The notes under the pieces were generated by a model. That model was not told the origin of the DNA and searched no databases. It worked only from the letters and a program-made list of their open reading frames with translations. 64,000 bases of DNA from positions 744,001 through 808,000 of the forward strand of contig NZ_CP091819.1 of NCBI RefSeq assembly GCF_019740355.2. The letters are read 5' to 3'. Made by a program: the position numbers and the translations under genes. This stretch comes from Paracrocinitomix mangrovi (GTDB lineage Bacteria > Bacteroidota > Bacteroidia > Flavobacteriales_D > Crocinitomicaceae). Position 1 is the first letter of the stretch, and every line of letters starts with the position of its first letter. Shown one piece after another: positions 52,716-62,344 of this stretch.

Positions 52716-55277
52716 GTGAAATTAGTTGGACTTATATTTCTTTTAACACTTTCCTTTTTTAGCTGGGGACAAACTTATCCTTATGGAGAAAGCATATCTT
52801 TTAGAAAGCAAAAGGAAAAGAATCCGTCGCAGATTGTTGACTATGGTGTAAAAGGAGACTTGAATAGATTAAAATCAAATTCTTCTATTCATTATAAGTA
52901 TAGCAATGCAGACTGGCATTTTATTAGATGTACTTCAGTTGAACTTTCATCACTGATTCAAAACGGTATTATTACTCAAGTATATTTTTCACCGGGAAAA
53001 CCATCAGTATTGTGTGATACTATGAGAATAGTTCAAAACATTGACTCTATTCACAACGGTAATTACCCTTTGAATAGTTCATTTACTGGTAAAGGTGTAA
53101 TAATTGGTTATGTAGATACCGGAATAGATTACAATCATTTGGATTTTCAAAACAGTGATGGTAGCACTAGAATATTGTACTATTGGGATCAAACCTTACC
53201 TTTTGATGCTCAATTAACTCCTCCTAAATATAATTACGGTCAGGTGTGGGATAGCACACACATCAATAGTGGAACCATTACCTCAATAGATAACAATGCG
53301 CATGGAACCACTGTATCCGGAGCCGGATCTGGAAATGGACTTGCTACAGGTACGCATAAAGGAGCAGCTCCGGAGAGTGATATAATAATTATAGAAACCA
53401 ATTTTTCTTCACCTAACTGGACAATGACCGTGGCTGACGCTATAGATTTTGTTTTTTCAATGGCAGATACTTTAGGTAAACCAGCAATTGTAAATACAAG
53501 TGTTGGTGATTATTTAGGATCTCATGATGGATTAGACCCAGCCGCACAGTACATTGATAGTTTATTGAATGATCAAACAGGTAGAATTGTGGTTGCAGCA
53601 GCAGGAAATTCAGGTGCACAAGGAAAATATCACTTACACGGAGATGTAAATGCAGATACTTCCTTTACCTGGTTTGATGTTAACATGAGTTCAACCTTTG
53701 GAACTCCTTCAGTTTATTTTGATTTATGGGCAGATACAGCAGATTTTAAAGATGTTTATTTTGCTTTTGGTGCAGATAACCCTAATCCTACTTACGACTT
53801 TAGAGGGAGAACAGGTTTTTACAATATTCAATCCTTAATTAATACCACTACTTTGGATTCTATATATGTAAACGGAAACAAATTGGCGCCTGTTGAATTT
53901 TATTGTGAAGAAGTAAACGGTGTTTATCATATTGAAGCATTATTAGAAAATATTGACTCTACTTCTTATTCTTACAGATTTGAAACTTATGGTAGTGGTG
54001 CTTATGATTTATGGTCAGGTGCATGGATAGGACTTAACAATATTAAATCAACCAATCTTCCTTTAGTAGGAGATTTTCCGGATATAGCATACTATCATTT
54101 ACCTGATACTTTGATGACTACTGTAAGTTCTTGGACCTGTTCACCTTCTGTAGTGACAGTAGGTAACTTTACAAATCGCAAACAATATTTAGACTACAAT
54201 TCAAATTGGTATTACGGAGCATATCCTCCGGGTATGTTAAGTGTTAATTCAAGTAAAGGTCCTAACAGACAAGGGGTAACAAAACCGGATGTAGCTGCAT
54301 CTGGAGACTTAATTTTAGCCAGTTGCCCACTTTGGTTATCTGCTAGTTTACAATCATCAAACCCTGCCATGTTAGATGTAGATGGACAACACGTGCGAAA
54401 TGGAGGAACATCTATGGCCTCTCCAGTAATTGCGGGAATTGCTGCACTTTATTTGGAAAAATGTCCTGCTTCTACATACCAAGAATTTATTGATGATATA
54501 CATTTGAATGCATATGAAGACAGTTGGACAGGAACTACTCCGAATCAAGCTTATGGATATGGTAAAGTAAATGCGTTTCAATTATTGAATCAAACCAATT
54601 CACCATTAACACTTTTGGGAGACACATTAATTTGCGAAACCCCAATCACATTTGAGACAGCAGAAAATAACTTTGCTTCTTATGACTGGCACAATGGAGA
54701 CACCAATCCTTCATTAACTATTGATTGGGATGACACAGTTCATGTTACAACTACCAATAGTCAAGGATGTACTTTTTATTCAGATACAATAATTGTTGTA
54801 AAGGGAACGCTTCCTACTTTTCCTGTGATAAATCAAATTGGCGGAGGATTAATTACTTCTCCAGCTGATTCAATTCAATGGTATTATGAGGGCACACCTA
54901 TAGATAGTGCAAATGCACAATTTTATAATCCTGATACTACCGGGGAATATTCTGTAGAAGTTTTTGGTGCAGAAGGATGTTCTTATTTATCATCCCCTTA
55001 TTTCATTGACTTATCTCAAATACATGAGTTGGAAAGCAATGAGTTTATCGTATTACCAAATCCATTTGATGATCATTTTAGCATCATTAAAAATGAATAT
55101 TTTGACATTCATTTCATTGTAACAGATATCAGAGGAAGAATGGTTTATGAGTATGACGAAATCGATTCAAACCAGCAATTCATTGAGGTTGATATGAGTA
55201 CCGAAAAATCCGGTGTTTATATCTTGCACTTACAGTATGGAGACAATTTCACTACTTTCCGTTTGGTGAAAAAATAA
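52716..55277 (+). CDS. Secreted S8 peptidase with type IX sorting domain
   Basis: The 853-residue protein starts with GTG and has a signal peptide (about 1-18, ending SWGQ). Its subtilase domain has Asp near 134 in GYVDTGIDYNH, His near 194 in NAHGTTVSG and Ser near 566 in GGTSMASPV. The long stretch between His and Ser holds an extra beta-rich region. Ig-like sequence follows (about 630-770), and the last ~80 residues are a T9SS type A sorting domain (VLPNPFDDHFSI ... GVYILHLQYG ... FRLVKK). It is expected to be secreted and possibly surface-attached. It faces the other subtilase divergently. Confidence 0.93.
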   Translation: MKLVGLIFLLTLSFFSWGQTYPYGESISFRKQKEKNPSQIVDYGVKGDLNRLKSNSSIHYKYSNADWHFIRCTSVELSSLIQNGIITQVYFSPGKPSVLCDTMRIVQNIDSIHNGNYPLNSSFTGKGVIIGYVDTGIDYNHLDFQNSDGSTRILYYWDQTLPFDAQLTPPKYNYGQVWDSTHINSGTITSIDNNAHGTTVSGAGSGNGLATGTHKGAAPESDIIIIETNFSSPNWTMTVADAIDFVFSMADTLGKPAIVNTSVGDYLGSHDGLDPAAQYIDSLLNDQTGRIVVAAAGNSGAQGKYHLHGDVNADTSFTWFDVNMSSTFGTPSVYFDLWADTADFKDVYFAFGADNPNPTYDFRGRTGFYNIQSLINTTTLDSIYVNGNKLAPVEFYCEEVNGVYHIEALLENIDSTSYSYRFETYGSGAYDLWSGAWIGLNNIKSTNLPLVGDFPDIAYYHLPDTLMTTVSSWTCSPSVVTVGNFTNRKQYLDYNSNWYYGAYPPGMLSVNSSKGPNRQGVTKPDVAASGDLILASCPLWLSASLQSSNPAMLDVDGQHVRNGGTSMASPVIAGIAALYLEKCPASTYQEFIDDIHLNAYEDSWTGTTPNQAYGYGKVNAFQLLNQTNSPLTLLGDTLICETPITFETAENNFASYDWHNGDTNPSLTIDWDDTVHVTTTNSQGCTFYSDTIIVVKGTLPTFPVINQIGGGLITSPADSIQWYYEGTPIDSANAQFYNPDTTGEYSVEVFGAEGCSYLSSPYFIDLSQIHELESNEFIVLPNPFDDHFSIIKNEYFDIHFIVTDIRGRMVYEYDEIDSNQQFIEVDMSTEKSGVYILHLQYGDNFTTFRLVKK

Positions 55278-55289
55278 TTTCTATTTTTG
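55262..55289 (+). promoter_or_regulatory. Candidate promoter of the DUF5606 gene
   Basis: TTTG (55262-55265) and TATTTTTG (55282-55289) match the promoter form with a 16-base spacer, which is shorter than usual. The start codon follows at 55307. Confidence 0.4.
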
Positions 55290-55306
55290 GCGAAATAAAT
55301 TTTTGA

Positions 55307-55732
55307 ATGGACTTAAAAGGAATCATTGCAATTTCAGGTAAACCGGGATTATTTAAGGTTGCCGCGCAAGGAAAAAACAACATTATTGTAGAATCATTAG
55401 ATACAGGAAAAAAGTTCCCTGCGTTTGCTACAGATAAAATTTCTGCTTTAGAAGACATCTGCATATACACTTATGAAGAAGATATGCCATTGCTTGATGT
55501 TTATACCAAATTAGCAGAAAAAGAAAATTACAAATCTTCTATCAGTCATAAAGAAGCTCCAGATAAATTGAGAGAACACATCACATCATATCTTCCGGAT
55601 TATGATGAAGACAGAGTATTTGACGGTGACCTTAAAAAGTTGTATCAATGGTACAATATCCTTGTTGATAAAGGATACATAGTTAAAGCTAAAGCTGATA
55701 AAAAAGCTAAAGCAGCCGAAGAAGAAGAATAA
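55307..55732 (+). CDS. DUF5606 family protein
   Basis: The 141-residue soluble protein begins MDLKGIIAISGKPGLFKVAAQG and has the DUF5606 pattern (ESLDTGKKFPAFATDKISALEDI), ending in a Lys/Glu-rich tail. It is conserved in Bacteroidota and its function is unknown. It lies 29 bases after the subtilase gene with its own candidate promoter. Confidence 0.87.
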   Translation: MDLKGIIAISGKPGLFKVAAQGKNNIIVESLDTGKKFPAFATDKISALEDICIYTYEEDMPLLDVYTKLAEKENYKSSISHKEAPDKLREHITSYLPDYDEDRVFDGDLKKLYQWYNILVDKGYIVKAKADKKAKAAEEEE

Positions 55733-55804
55733 ATATTCATAAAGACAGATATTAAAATCCGTTTTGACTTAAATAGTCGGAACGGATTTTTTAATTTTAG
55801 CACT

Positions 55805-57511
55805 ATGGAAGTGAAAAGAAAACCAAGAAGATTTGTCGCAGAAGATTTAGTTATAAATAACTGGACAGACATTAAACCATATTTTGATCAACTTTTAAAT
55901 GCTGAAATTAATTCAGTTGAAGATTTTAAAGATTGGTTATTAAAAAACTCTGAATTAGAAGCTGTTTTAGAGGAAGATATGGCATGGAGATATATCAAAA
56001 TGACTATTGACACTGCCAATCAGGAAGCTGCAGAACGTTATAAAAAGTTTGTTACAGAAATAAATCCTCCAATCTCTGAAGCATCCAATATTTTAAATCA
56101 AAAATTGGCTAATTGTCCTTTTAAAGATGAATTGAAATCTGAAGCAGATCAGATTTACTTTAAAAAGGTTGAAACGGCAATTGAATTATTCAGAGAAGAG
56201 AATATTCCATTGCAATCAAAGTCTCAAACACTTGCTCAAGAGTACAGTGGAGTAATTGGTGCTCAATTGATCACTTATAATGGAAAAGAACTCACATCAC
56301 AACAAGCAGCAAAGTTTTTAAAAAACCCGGATAGAACTATCAGAAAAGAAGTTTACGACTTGTTATATGATAGAAGAATTCAAGACAATGAAAAGCTGGA
56401 AGAGATATTTGATGAATTGGTAAAAACAAGACATGAAATAGCTACTAATGCAGGATTTGACAATTACAGAGATTACAAATTCAAAGCCATGAATCGCTTT
56501 GATTATTCTGTACAAGATTGTTTTGATTTTCACCAATCTGTTGAGGATTTCATTGTTCCTATTCACAGAAAAATTCAACAGGAAAAATTGAACAAATTTG
56601 GATTTGAAAAATTCAAGCCATATGACACAAATGCAGATCCTGAAGGTAAAGCACCATTGGAGCCATTCAAAAATGGAAAAGAACTATTAAACAAATCCAT
56701 TGAAATATTTGGAAAGATAGATCCTTATTTTGCAGACTGTCTTGAAACAATGGATGAAATAGGACATCTTGATCTTGAATCAAAAAAAGGTAAAGCGCCG
56801 GGAGGATATAATTATCCATTGTATGAAATAGGTATTCCTTTTATTTTCATGAATGCAGCAGGTTCTTCAAGAGATGTGATCACCATGATTCATGAAGGTG
56901 GACATGCAGTTCATTCATTTTTAACAAAGGATTTGAATTTGACATCTTATAAAAGTTTCCCTTCAGAAGTTGCGGAATTAGCGTCTATGTCAATGGAACT
57001 TTTGAGCATGAAATACTGGGAAGTATTTTACGATCAGGAAGATGAATTAAAAAGAGCAAAAAAGGAGCATCTAGAAGATATCATCATGGTATTACCATGG
57101 GTAGCAACAATTGATGCTTTTCAGCATTGGATTTATGAAAATCCTGAGCATACAAGAGAACAGAGAAAAAGTCAATGGCTTAAATTGAGTGATCGTTTTG
57201 GTACCGGATTAACTGATTGGGATGGATATGAACAAGCTAGAGATTATGCCTGGCATAAACAATTGCATTTATTTGAAGTTCCATTCTATTATATAGAATA
57301 CGGCTTCTCACAATTGGGAGCATTAGGCGTTTGGAAAAACTCACTGGCAGATGAAAAGAAAGCAGTTGATCAATACAAAGGAGGCTTAGCTCTTGGATAT
57401 ACTAAAGACATCAAGAGTATTTATAGTGAAGCTGGTGTAAAATTTGATTTCTCAAGTGGATATATTAAAGAGTTGTCAGAAATGCTGGTTGATCAATTGA
57501 ACAAAATATGA
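55805..57511 (+). CDS. M3 family oligoendopeptidase
   Basis: This zinc metallopeptidase of the thimet/PepF type cleaves short peptides in the cytoplasm. The zinc motif is HEGGH near residue 363 (MIHEGGHAVHSF), with a downstream Glu in the helix SEVAELASMSMELL. At 568 residues it is typical for M3B. Its stop overlaps the start of the barstar-like gene by 4 bases (ATGA). Confidence 0.93.
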   Translation: MEVKRKPRRFVAEDLVINNWTDIKPYFDQLLNAEINSVEDFKDWLLKNSELEAVLEEDMAWRYIKMTIDTANQEAAERYKKFVTEINPPISEASNILNQKLANCPFKDELKSEADQIYFKKVETAIELFREENIPLQSKSQTLAQEYSGVIGAQLITYNGKELTSQQAAKFLKNPDRTIRKEVYDLLYDRRIQDNEKLEEIFDELVKTRHEIATNAGFDNYRDYKFKAMNRFDYSVQDCFDFHQSVEDFIVPIHRKIQQEKLNKFGFEKFKPYDTNADPEGKAPLEPFKNGKELLNKSIEIFGKIDPYFADCLETMDEIGHLDLESKKGKAPGGYNYPLYEIGIPFIFMNAAGSSRDVITMIHEGGHAVHSFLTKDLNLTSYKSFPSEVAELASMSMELLSMKYWEVFYDQEDELKRAKKEHLEDIIMVLPWVATIDAFQHWIYENPEHTREQRKSQWLKLSDRFGTGLTDWDGYEQARDYAWHKQLHLFEVPFYYIEYGFSQLGALGVWKNSLADEKKAVDQYKGGLALGYTKDIKSIYSEAGVKFDFSSGYIKELSEMLVDQLNKI

Positions 57512-57786
57512 CCATAGACTTAGGAAGCATAAATACTGTTCAGGAAATTCATCTGAAATTCAAAACCGAACTTGGTTTTTCAGATGACTATAAAATGAAC
57601 TGGAATGCTTTTTGGGAAGCCATTTCATCTTTATCAGATTTGGAAGAAGATGTAAGTATTCTTCATTTTAAACACATAGAAGAAATTCTACCATCTGATG
57701 CAGACATTTTACGCGAGCTAATTATGGACTTTAATAGGCTTGATGGTGAATATGAAATGGCAATAGAAAATGAAATGTATGAATAA
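57508..57786 (+). CDS. Barstar-like protein
   Basis: The 92-residue protein has the barstar-family pattern TVQEIHLKFKTELGF, then DYKMNWNAFWEAISSL and ILHFKHIEEILPSDADILREL, with the acidic surface expected of a ribonuclease inhibitor. In Bacillus, barstar blocks barnase. No barnase-like gene is visible nearby, and it is translationally coupled to the M3 peptidase gene. It may be an orphan immunity gene or a repurposed fold. Confidence 0.85.
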   Translation: MTIDLGSINTVQEIHLKFKTELGFSDDYKMNWNAFWEAISSLSDLEEDVSILHFKHIEEILPSDADILRELIMDFNRLDGEYEMAIENEMYE

Positions 57787-57788
57787 AA

Positions 57789-57819
57789 AAAAGCCTCTTA
57801 ATAGAGGCTTTTTTATTTT
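57789..57819. terminator. Bidirectional terminator between the barstar-like gene and the 48-aa ORF
   Basis: AAGCCTCT and AGAGGCTT form a perfect 8-bp stem with a 4-base loop, with A/T runs on both sides, so it can end transcripts from either strand. Confidence 0.85.
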
Positions 57820-57823
57820 TTTA

Positions 57824-57970
57824 TTAGTTAAGAATTAGCTCAACTGTTTTCTTTTTAGTCTTGTGAACTTCCAATGATTTTGAAAATGCCAGGATATTGT
57901 TGAGCACATCTTGTCTTGGCTGTTTCTTAGTTTTTTCGGAAGTTGTTAAATCAGTGTAAATTTTTTGCAT
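57824..57970 (-). CDS. Short 48-residue protein (hypothetical)
   Basis: An ATG at 57970 opens a 48-codon frame ending at 57824, read MQKIYTDLTTSEKTKKQ and later ILAFSKSLEVHKTKK. It is basic and probably helical. It ends right at a bidirectional terminator, as a real gene would, and starts 130 bases downstream of the ECF sigma-factor stop, separated from it by the terminator at 58042-58076. It is below usual ORF length cut-offs. I recall similar short basic proteins in Bacteroidota but cannot name a family. Confidence 0.5.
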   Translation of the reverse strand: MQKIYTDLTTSEKTKKQPRQDVLNNILAFSKSLEVHKTKKKTVELILN

Positions 57971-58041
57971 AGGCAAATAAGGGTTTGTTTTTTAATTGTT
58001 TAAATAGTAAACGGACCTATTTTTTATTTATTGTCAGCAGT

Positions 58042-58076
58042 CAAAAAAAAATCCCGCTTGATTTTCAAACGGGATC
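58042..58076 (-). terminator. Terminator after the ECF sigma-factor gene
   Basis: On the minus strand ATCCCG pairs with CGGGAT, extended by TTGA/TCAA across one bulged base on each side, then a run of nine T. Confidence 0.83.
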
Positions 58077-58100
58077 CATATATCTAGATTTTATAAGACT

Positions 58101-58697
58101 TTAAGCTGTAATTGAAACATTGTGTTTATCTACCAACTTTCTCAAATTAATCAATGCATAACGCATTCTTCCTAAGGCAGTGTTGATACTAATATCTTCT
58201 TGCTCGGCAATATCTTTAAAACTCATGCCTTTAAAGATTCTGTCTTTCAACACTCCTCTTTGCTCTTCAGGTAAATACTCCACTAATCTCACAACATCTA
58301 ACTCAATTTGTTCTTTAATTAGATCATCTTCTACATTGTTATCCATTAGCTTAAGTACTGAGAAAATATTAAAATCCTCACTTTTAGAGCTAGATTCTGA
58401 CACCATCTGCATCTTCTTAGCTTTTCTAAAATGATCAACAATAAGGTTGTGCGAAATAGTCAAAACCCAAGGTAAAAACTTACCTTCTTCATTGTAAGTT
58501 CCATTTTTAAAAGTTCTAATCACTTTAATAAAAACTTCTTGGAAGATATCATTGGCTAAATTCTCATTTCTAACTTTAGACATGATATAACCAAAGACCC
58601 TGTCTTTATTGCGATTTAATAAAATTTCGAATGATTTTTCGTCTCCAGAAAGATACGCTCGTATCAATTCCTTATCAGATAAAACTGCTTGTCCCAT
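58101..58697 (-). CDS. ECF-type RNA polymerase sigma factor
   Basis: The 198-residue protein has sigma region 2 (about 20-90, with NDIFQEVFIKVIRTF and PWVLTISHNLIVDHFRK) and region 4 (about 140-190, with LPEEQRGVLKDRIF and the helix-turn-helix FKDIAEQEDISINTALGRMRYAL). A linker with Ser/Glu separates the two. No anti-sigma or FecR-type gene is adjacent, so it may be one of the free-standing ECF factors controlled at the transcription or stability level. A terminator lies 25 bases after the stop. Confidence 0.93.
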   Translation of the reverse strand: MGQAVLSDKELIRAYLSGDEKSFEILLNRNKDRVFGYIMSKVRNENLANDIFQEVFIKVIRTFKNGTYNEEGKFLPWVLTISHNLIVDHFRKAKKMQMVSESSSKSEDFNIFSVLKLMDNNVEDDLIKEQIELDVVRLVEYLPEEQRGVLKDRIFKGMSFKDIAEQEDISINTALGRMRYALINLRKLVDKHNVSITA

Positions 58698-59099
58698 AAT
58701 CTACTCTTATTAAACCCTTCTCTATTTTTAGAGTCTGATAATTAAAATATCAGCACGGGCGTTTTTTTCATTTAATAATCAAAAGAGTAAATTTCTAGTC
58801 TATAGGCAATTCAGTTTTTTTGTTGCTTTCCAAATATAGCCGATTTGGTTTATTATTCAAAATACAAACTACCATCTGGCTATAAAAAATTTTTAATGGT
58901 AGCTTTTATTGATTTAACGGTAATTTAATTTTAAAGGTTGGGTATAAATATTTATTAAAAAGCCATTAGTATTAAATCAATAGTAAGACAACTAAGTGGT
59001 ACAAAAAGTTACATACCCTTTATTTTATCCTTGATTCTATTCTATTATTAACAGAAGTGCAGTAGTTATTTATTAAATTTGGTATCCCTTAACAACAAG
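58698..59099. other. Gap between the ECF sigma gene and uvrA
   Basis: These 402 AT-rich bases separate two divergent genes. They contain the uvrA -7 box (59074-59081) and several long T/A runs. No ORF of coding quality, hairpin or known RNA was seen. Confidence 0.6.
59074..59081 (+). promoter_or_regulatory. -7 promoter box for uvrA
   Basis: TAAATTTG fits TAnnTTTG and lies 18 bases before the ATG at 59100. Its last three bases are the TTG that would be an earlier in-frame start, so the ATG is the better choice. No clear -33 element is seen. Confidence 0.5.
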
Positions 59100-61877
59100 A
59101 TGCCAAAACTCAAAGAAATTGAAATAAAAGGAGCTCGCGTTCACAATTTAAAGAACGTTGATGTCACCATTCCGCATAACGAATTAATAGTAATTACAGG
59201 ACTTTCAGGATCAGGAAAAAGTTCATTAGCATTTGACACGCTCTTTGCTGAAGGACAAAGAAGATACGTTGAAAGTTTATCTTCTTATGCAAGACAATTT
59301 TTAGGCAGACTTGATAAACCGGATGTAGATTACATAAAGGGAATTTCGCCGGCCATAGCCATTGAACAAAAGGTAATTTCTACCAATCCCAGATCAACAG
59401 TAGGTACTGTAACTGAAGTCTATGATTACTTAAAAGTACTATTTGCAAGAATTGGAAAAACCTACTCACCTATCTCGGGTGAAGAAGTTAAAAAGCACAG
59501 TGTTACTGATGTTGTTAAGTATGTTGAAGGATTTGAAGAAGGTGAAAAATACATGGTATTGGCTCCTTGGATTTTAAAGGACAAAATGCCAGCTGATAAA
59601 TCAGCAGAAATTTTACAATCTCAAGGTTATACTAAAGTTTTAGTAAAAGACGAAACCATTGACCTTGATGGATTTGACCCATCCGCTTATGATGATGGAG
59701 GTAGTTTTATTATTGTAGATAGATTAAGTCATCAGCCGGATGAAGATTATTATTCTCGCTTAGCGGATTCGGTTCAAACTGCTTTTTATGAAGGATTTGG
59801 TGATTGTATAATCTACCGACTTAAAGATGAGAGCAAAACTCCATTTTCAAACAGATTTGAATTATACGGGATAGAGTTTATTGAACCCACTATTAACTTC
59901 TTCACTTTTAATAATCCTTATGGTGCATGTGGAAATTGCGAGGGATATGGAAGTACAATTGGCATTGATGATTCTTTGGTGATTCCAGATAAAACATTAA
60001 GTGTTTATGAAGAAGCTGTAGCACCCTGGAGAGGAGAAAAGATGAGAGAATGGTTAGATCATTTTATTGCCAATTCATCAAAATCAAATTTTCCAATTCA
60101 CCGCCCGGTGGCAGAATTAAGTAAAGAGGAATATCAATTATTATGGGATGGGGATGCCAACATCAACGGATTAAATGACTTTTTTGATTATTTACAATCA
60201 AAATCTTACAAAATACATTACCGCATTATGCTCTCAAGGTATCGCGGTAAAACCAAGTGTCCAAAATGTAAAGGAACAAGGCTTAGAGAAGAAACCAATA
60301 ATGTCAAAATAGATGGTTATAATCTTACTACTTTGCTTTTATTGCCTTTGGACGAATTACAAGAGGTATTTAAAAACATTAAGCTGGACAAGTATCAAGC
60401 AGAAATTGCCAAGCGATTACTACTTGAAATTGATAACAGACTAAGGTATCTGAATGATGTTGGATTAGGTTATTTAACGCTAAACAGACAATCTGCTACT
60501 TTGTCCGGAGGTGAGTCGCAACGCATTAATCTTGCAACTTCATTAGGTTCTTCATTGGTGGGATCAATGTACATATTGGACGAACCTAGCATTGGTCTAC
60601 ATCCAAGAGATACGCAAAGATTGATTTCAGTTTTAGAAAGATTAAAGAAAGTTGGAAACACCGTTATAGTTGTTGAGCATGAAGAAGAAGTAATGTTAGC
60701 TGCTGATCAGATTATTGATATTGGTCCGAAAGCTGGGAATTTTGGTGGTGAAATAGTATTCCAGGGTAAGCATGATGAATTACTGAAAGCTAAAAACAGT
60801 TTAACAGCTCAATATCTTACTAATCAACTTTCAATTCCCTTACCGGCAAAAAGACGCAAACTCAACAGTAAAATTCTACTTAAAGGAATGCGTGAAAACA
60901 ACCTTAAGAATATTGATGTTGAAATACCTTTAAACGGATTGGTTTGTATCAGTGGAGTTTCAGGCTCTGGTAAATCAACTATAGTAAAACAGATTTTACA
61001 TCCTGCCATTTTAAAAGCATTGGCGAAATCAAGCAATAAAATTGGTGATTTTGATGGTTTAGAAGGTGATTACAAAAGATTTGAAGAAGTTGAATTAGTT
61101 GATCAAAATCCAATTGGAAAGTCTTCAAGATCAAATCCTGCTACTTATGTTAAAGCGTTTGATTACATAAGAGATCTTTTTGCCGCGCAGCAACTCTCTA
61201 AAATGAGAGGTTATAAAGCAGGTTTCTTTTCATACAATACATCAGGCGGAAGATGTGAAACCTGTAAAGGTGAAGGAGAAATAACCATCTCCATGCAATT
61301 TATGGCTGATGTTAAATTGGAATGTGAAGAGTGTAAAGGCAAAAGATATTCGCAAGAAGCTTTGGAAGTTGAATATAAAGGGAAAAACATCTTTGACATT
61401 TTAGATATGTCCATTGCTGAAGCTATTGAATTTTTTAATGCATCAGCCGGTCCGGAATTACGAATTATAGAAAGGATTCAACCATTATTTGATTTAGGTT
61501 TAGGCTATCTTAAAATGGGTCAATCATCAAGTACTATGAGCGGTGGTGAAGCTCAAAGAGTGAAACTGGCCTCTTTTTTAAATAAAGGACAAAGAAAACA
61601 AACCCCTACCCTTTTCATTTTTGATGAACCAACTACCGGATTACATTTCCATGATATCGATAAATTAATCATTGCCTTTCAGGAATTAATCAAGCTAGGG
61701 CATAGTATTGTAGTTATTGAACACAATATGGATGTCTTAAAATGTGCAGACTGGATTATTGATATTGGACCGGAAGGTGGAAAAAATGGAGGAAATGTTG
61801 TAATTTCCGGTACACCTGAAGATATCGCTAAATGTGAATCATCTTACACAGGTAAATATTTAAAAGACAAAATTTAG
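59100..61877 (+). CDS. uvrA: Excinuclease ABC subunit A
   Basis: UvrA is the damage-sensing ATPase of nucleotide excision repair. Two ABC modules are present: Walker A GLSGSGKSSLAFDT near 40 and GVSGSGKSTIVKQ near 625, and signatures LSGGESQR near 470 and MSGGEAQR near 815. Zinc modules show CGNCEGYG, CPKCKGTR and CETCKGEG with CEECKG. The ATG at 59100 gives 925 residues, normal for UvrA. The TTG 21 bases earlier falls in the promoter. Identification is secure. Confidence 0.97.
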   Translation: MPKLKEIEIKGARVHNLKNVDVTIPHNELIVITGLSGSGKSSLAFDTLFAEGQRRYVESLSSYARQFLGRLDKPDVDYIKGISPAIAIEQKVISTNPRSTVGTVTEVYDYLKVLFARIGKTYSPISGEEVKKHSVTDVVKYVEGFEEGEKYMVLAPWILKDKMPADKSAEILQSQGYTKVLVKDETIDLDGFDPSAYDDGGSFIIVDRLSHQPDEDYYSRLADSVQTAFYEGFGDCIIYRLKDESKTPFSNRFELYGIEFIEPTINFFTFNNPYGACGNCEGYGSTIGIDDSLVIPDKTLSVYEEAVAPWRGEKMREWLDHFIANSSKSNFPIHRPVAELSKEEYQLLWDGDANINGLNDFFDYLQSKSYKIHYRIMLSRYRGKTKCPKCKGTRLREETNNVKIDGYNLTTLLLLPLDELQEVFKNIKLDKYQAEIAKRLLLEIDNRLRYLNDVGLGYLTLNRQSATLSGGESQRINLATSLGSSLVGSMYILDEPSIGLHPRDTQRLISVLERLKKVGNTVIVVEHEEEVMLAADQIIDIGPKAGNFGGEIVFQGKHDELLKAKNSLTAQYLTNQLSIPLPAKRRKLNSKILLKGMRENNLKNIDVEIPLNGLVCISGVSGSGKSTIVKQILHPAILKALAKSSNKIGDFDGLEGDYKRFEEVELVDQNPIGKSSRSNPATYVKAFDYIRDLFAAQQLSKMRGYKAGFFSYNTSGGRCETCKGEGEITISMQFMADVKLECEECKGKRYSQEALEVEYKGKNIFDILDMSIAEAIEFFNASAGPELRIIERIQPLFDLGLGYLKMGQSSSTMSGGEAQRVKLASFLNKGQRKQTPTLFIFDEPTTGLHFHDIDKLIIAFQELIKLGHSIVVIEHNMDVLKCADWIIDIGPEGGKNGGNVVISGTPEDIAKCESSYTGKYLKDKI

Positions 61878-61878
61878 T

Positions 61879-62322
61879 ATGGAATACAGAACAAAACAAA
61901 TTGGTTGGATCATGGTCTTAATTGGTCCGGTTATTTTAATTGCATTGCTGATAATAGTCAATCAAATTGAAGATGCCAAAGAAGCTGCTATGATTCCTTT
62001 GTTAGCAACAACAGCCATGATAATAATCGTACAATTATTGTTCTTTAGTTTAGAAACTAGAGTAAATAATGATACAATTCAATTAAGTTTTGGAATTGGT
62101 CTTATTAAAAAAGAAATATCCATTGAAAATATTGAATCCATTGAAAAAGTGAGAAACAAGTTCATTTATGGTTGGGGAATTAGAAGAATTCCGGGTGCAT
62201 GGATGTGGAATATTGCCGGATACGAAGCTGTTGAACTTTCTTTAAAAGATAAAAATCAAAAATTTAGAATAGGCTGTAAAAACAGTGAAGAACTGTTAAG
62301 CGAAATCAAGAAAAGAATGTAA
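61879..62322 (+). CDS. Two-helix membrane protein, PH-like
   Basis: The 147-residue protein has two N-terminal membrane helices (about 8-26 and 38-57), then a soluble region with IESIEKVRNKFIYGWGIRRIPGAWMWNIAGYEAVEL, which resembles the bacterial PH-like domain of DUF304-type proteins. It starts 1 base after the uvrA stop (TAGTATGG) and so is probably co-transcribed. A specific role is unknown. Confidence 0.7.
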   Translation: MEYRTKQIGWIMVLIGPVILIALLIIVNQIEDAKEAAMIPLLATTAMIIIVQLLFFSLETRVNNDTIQLSFGIGLIKKEISIENIESIEKVRNKFIYGWGIRRIPGAWMWNIAGYEAVELSLKDKNQKFRIGCKNSEELLSEIKKRM

Positions 62323-62344
62323 CCATTCAATTTATTTTTGGTTT

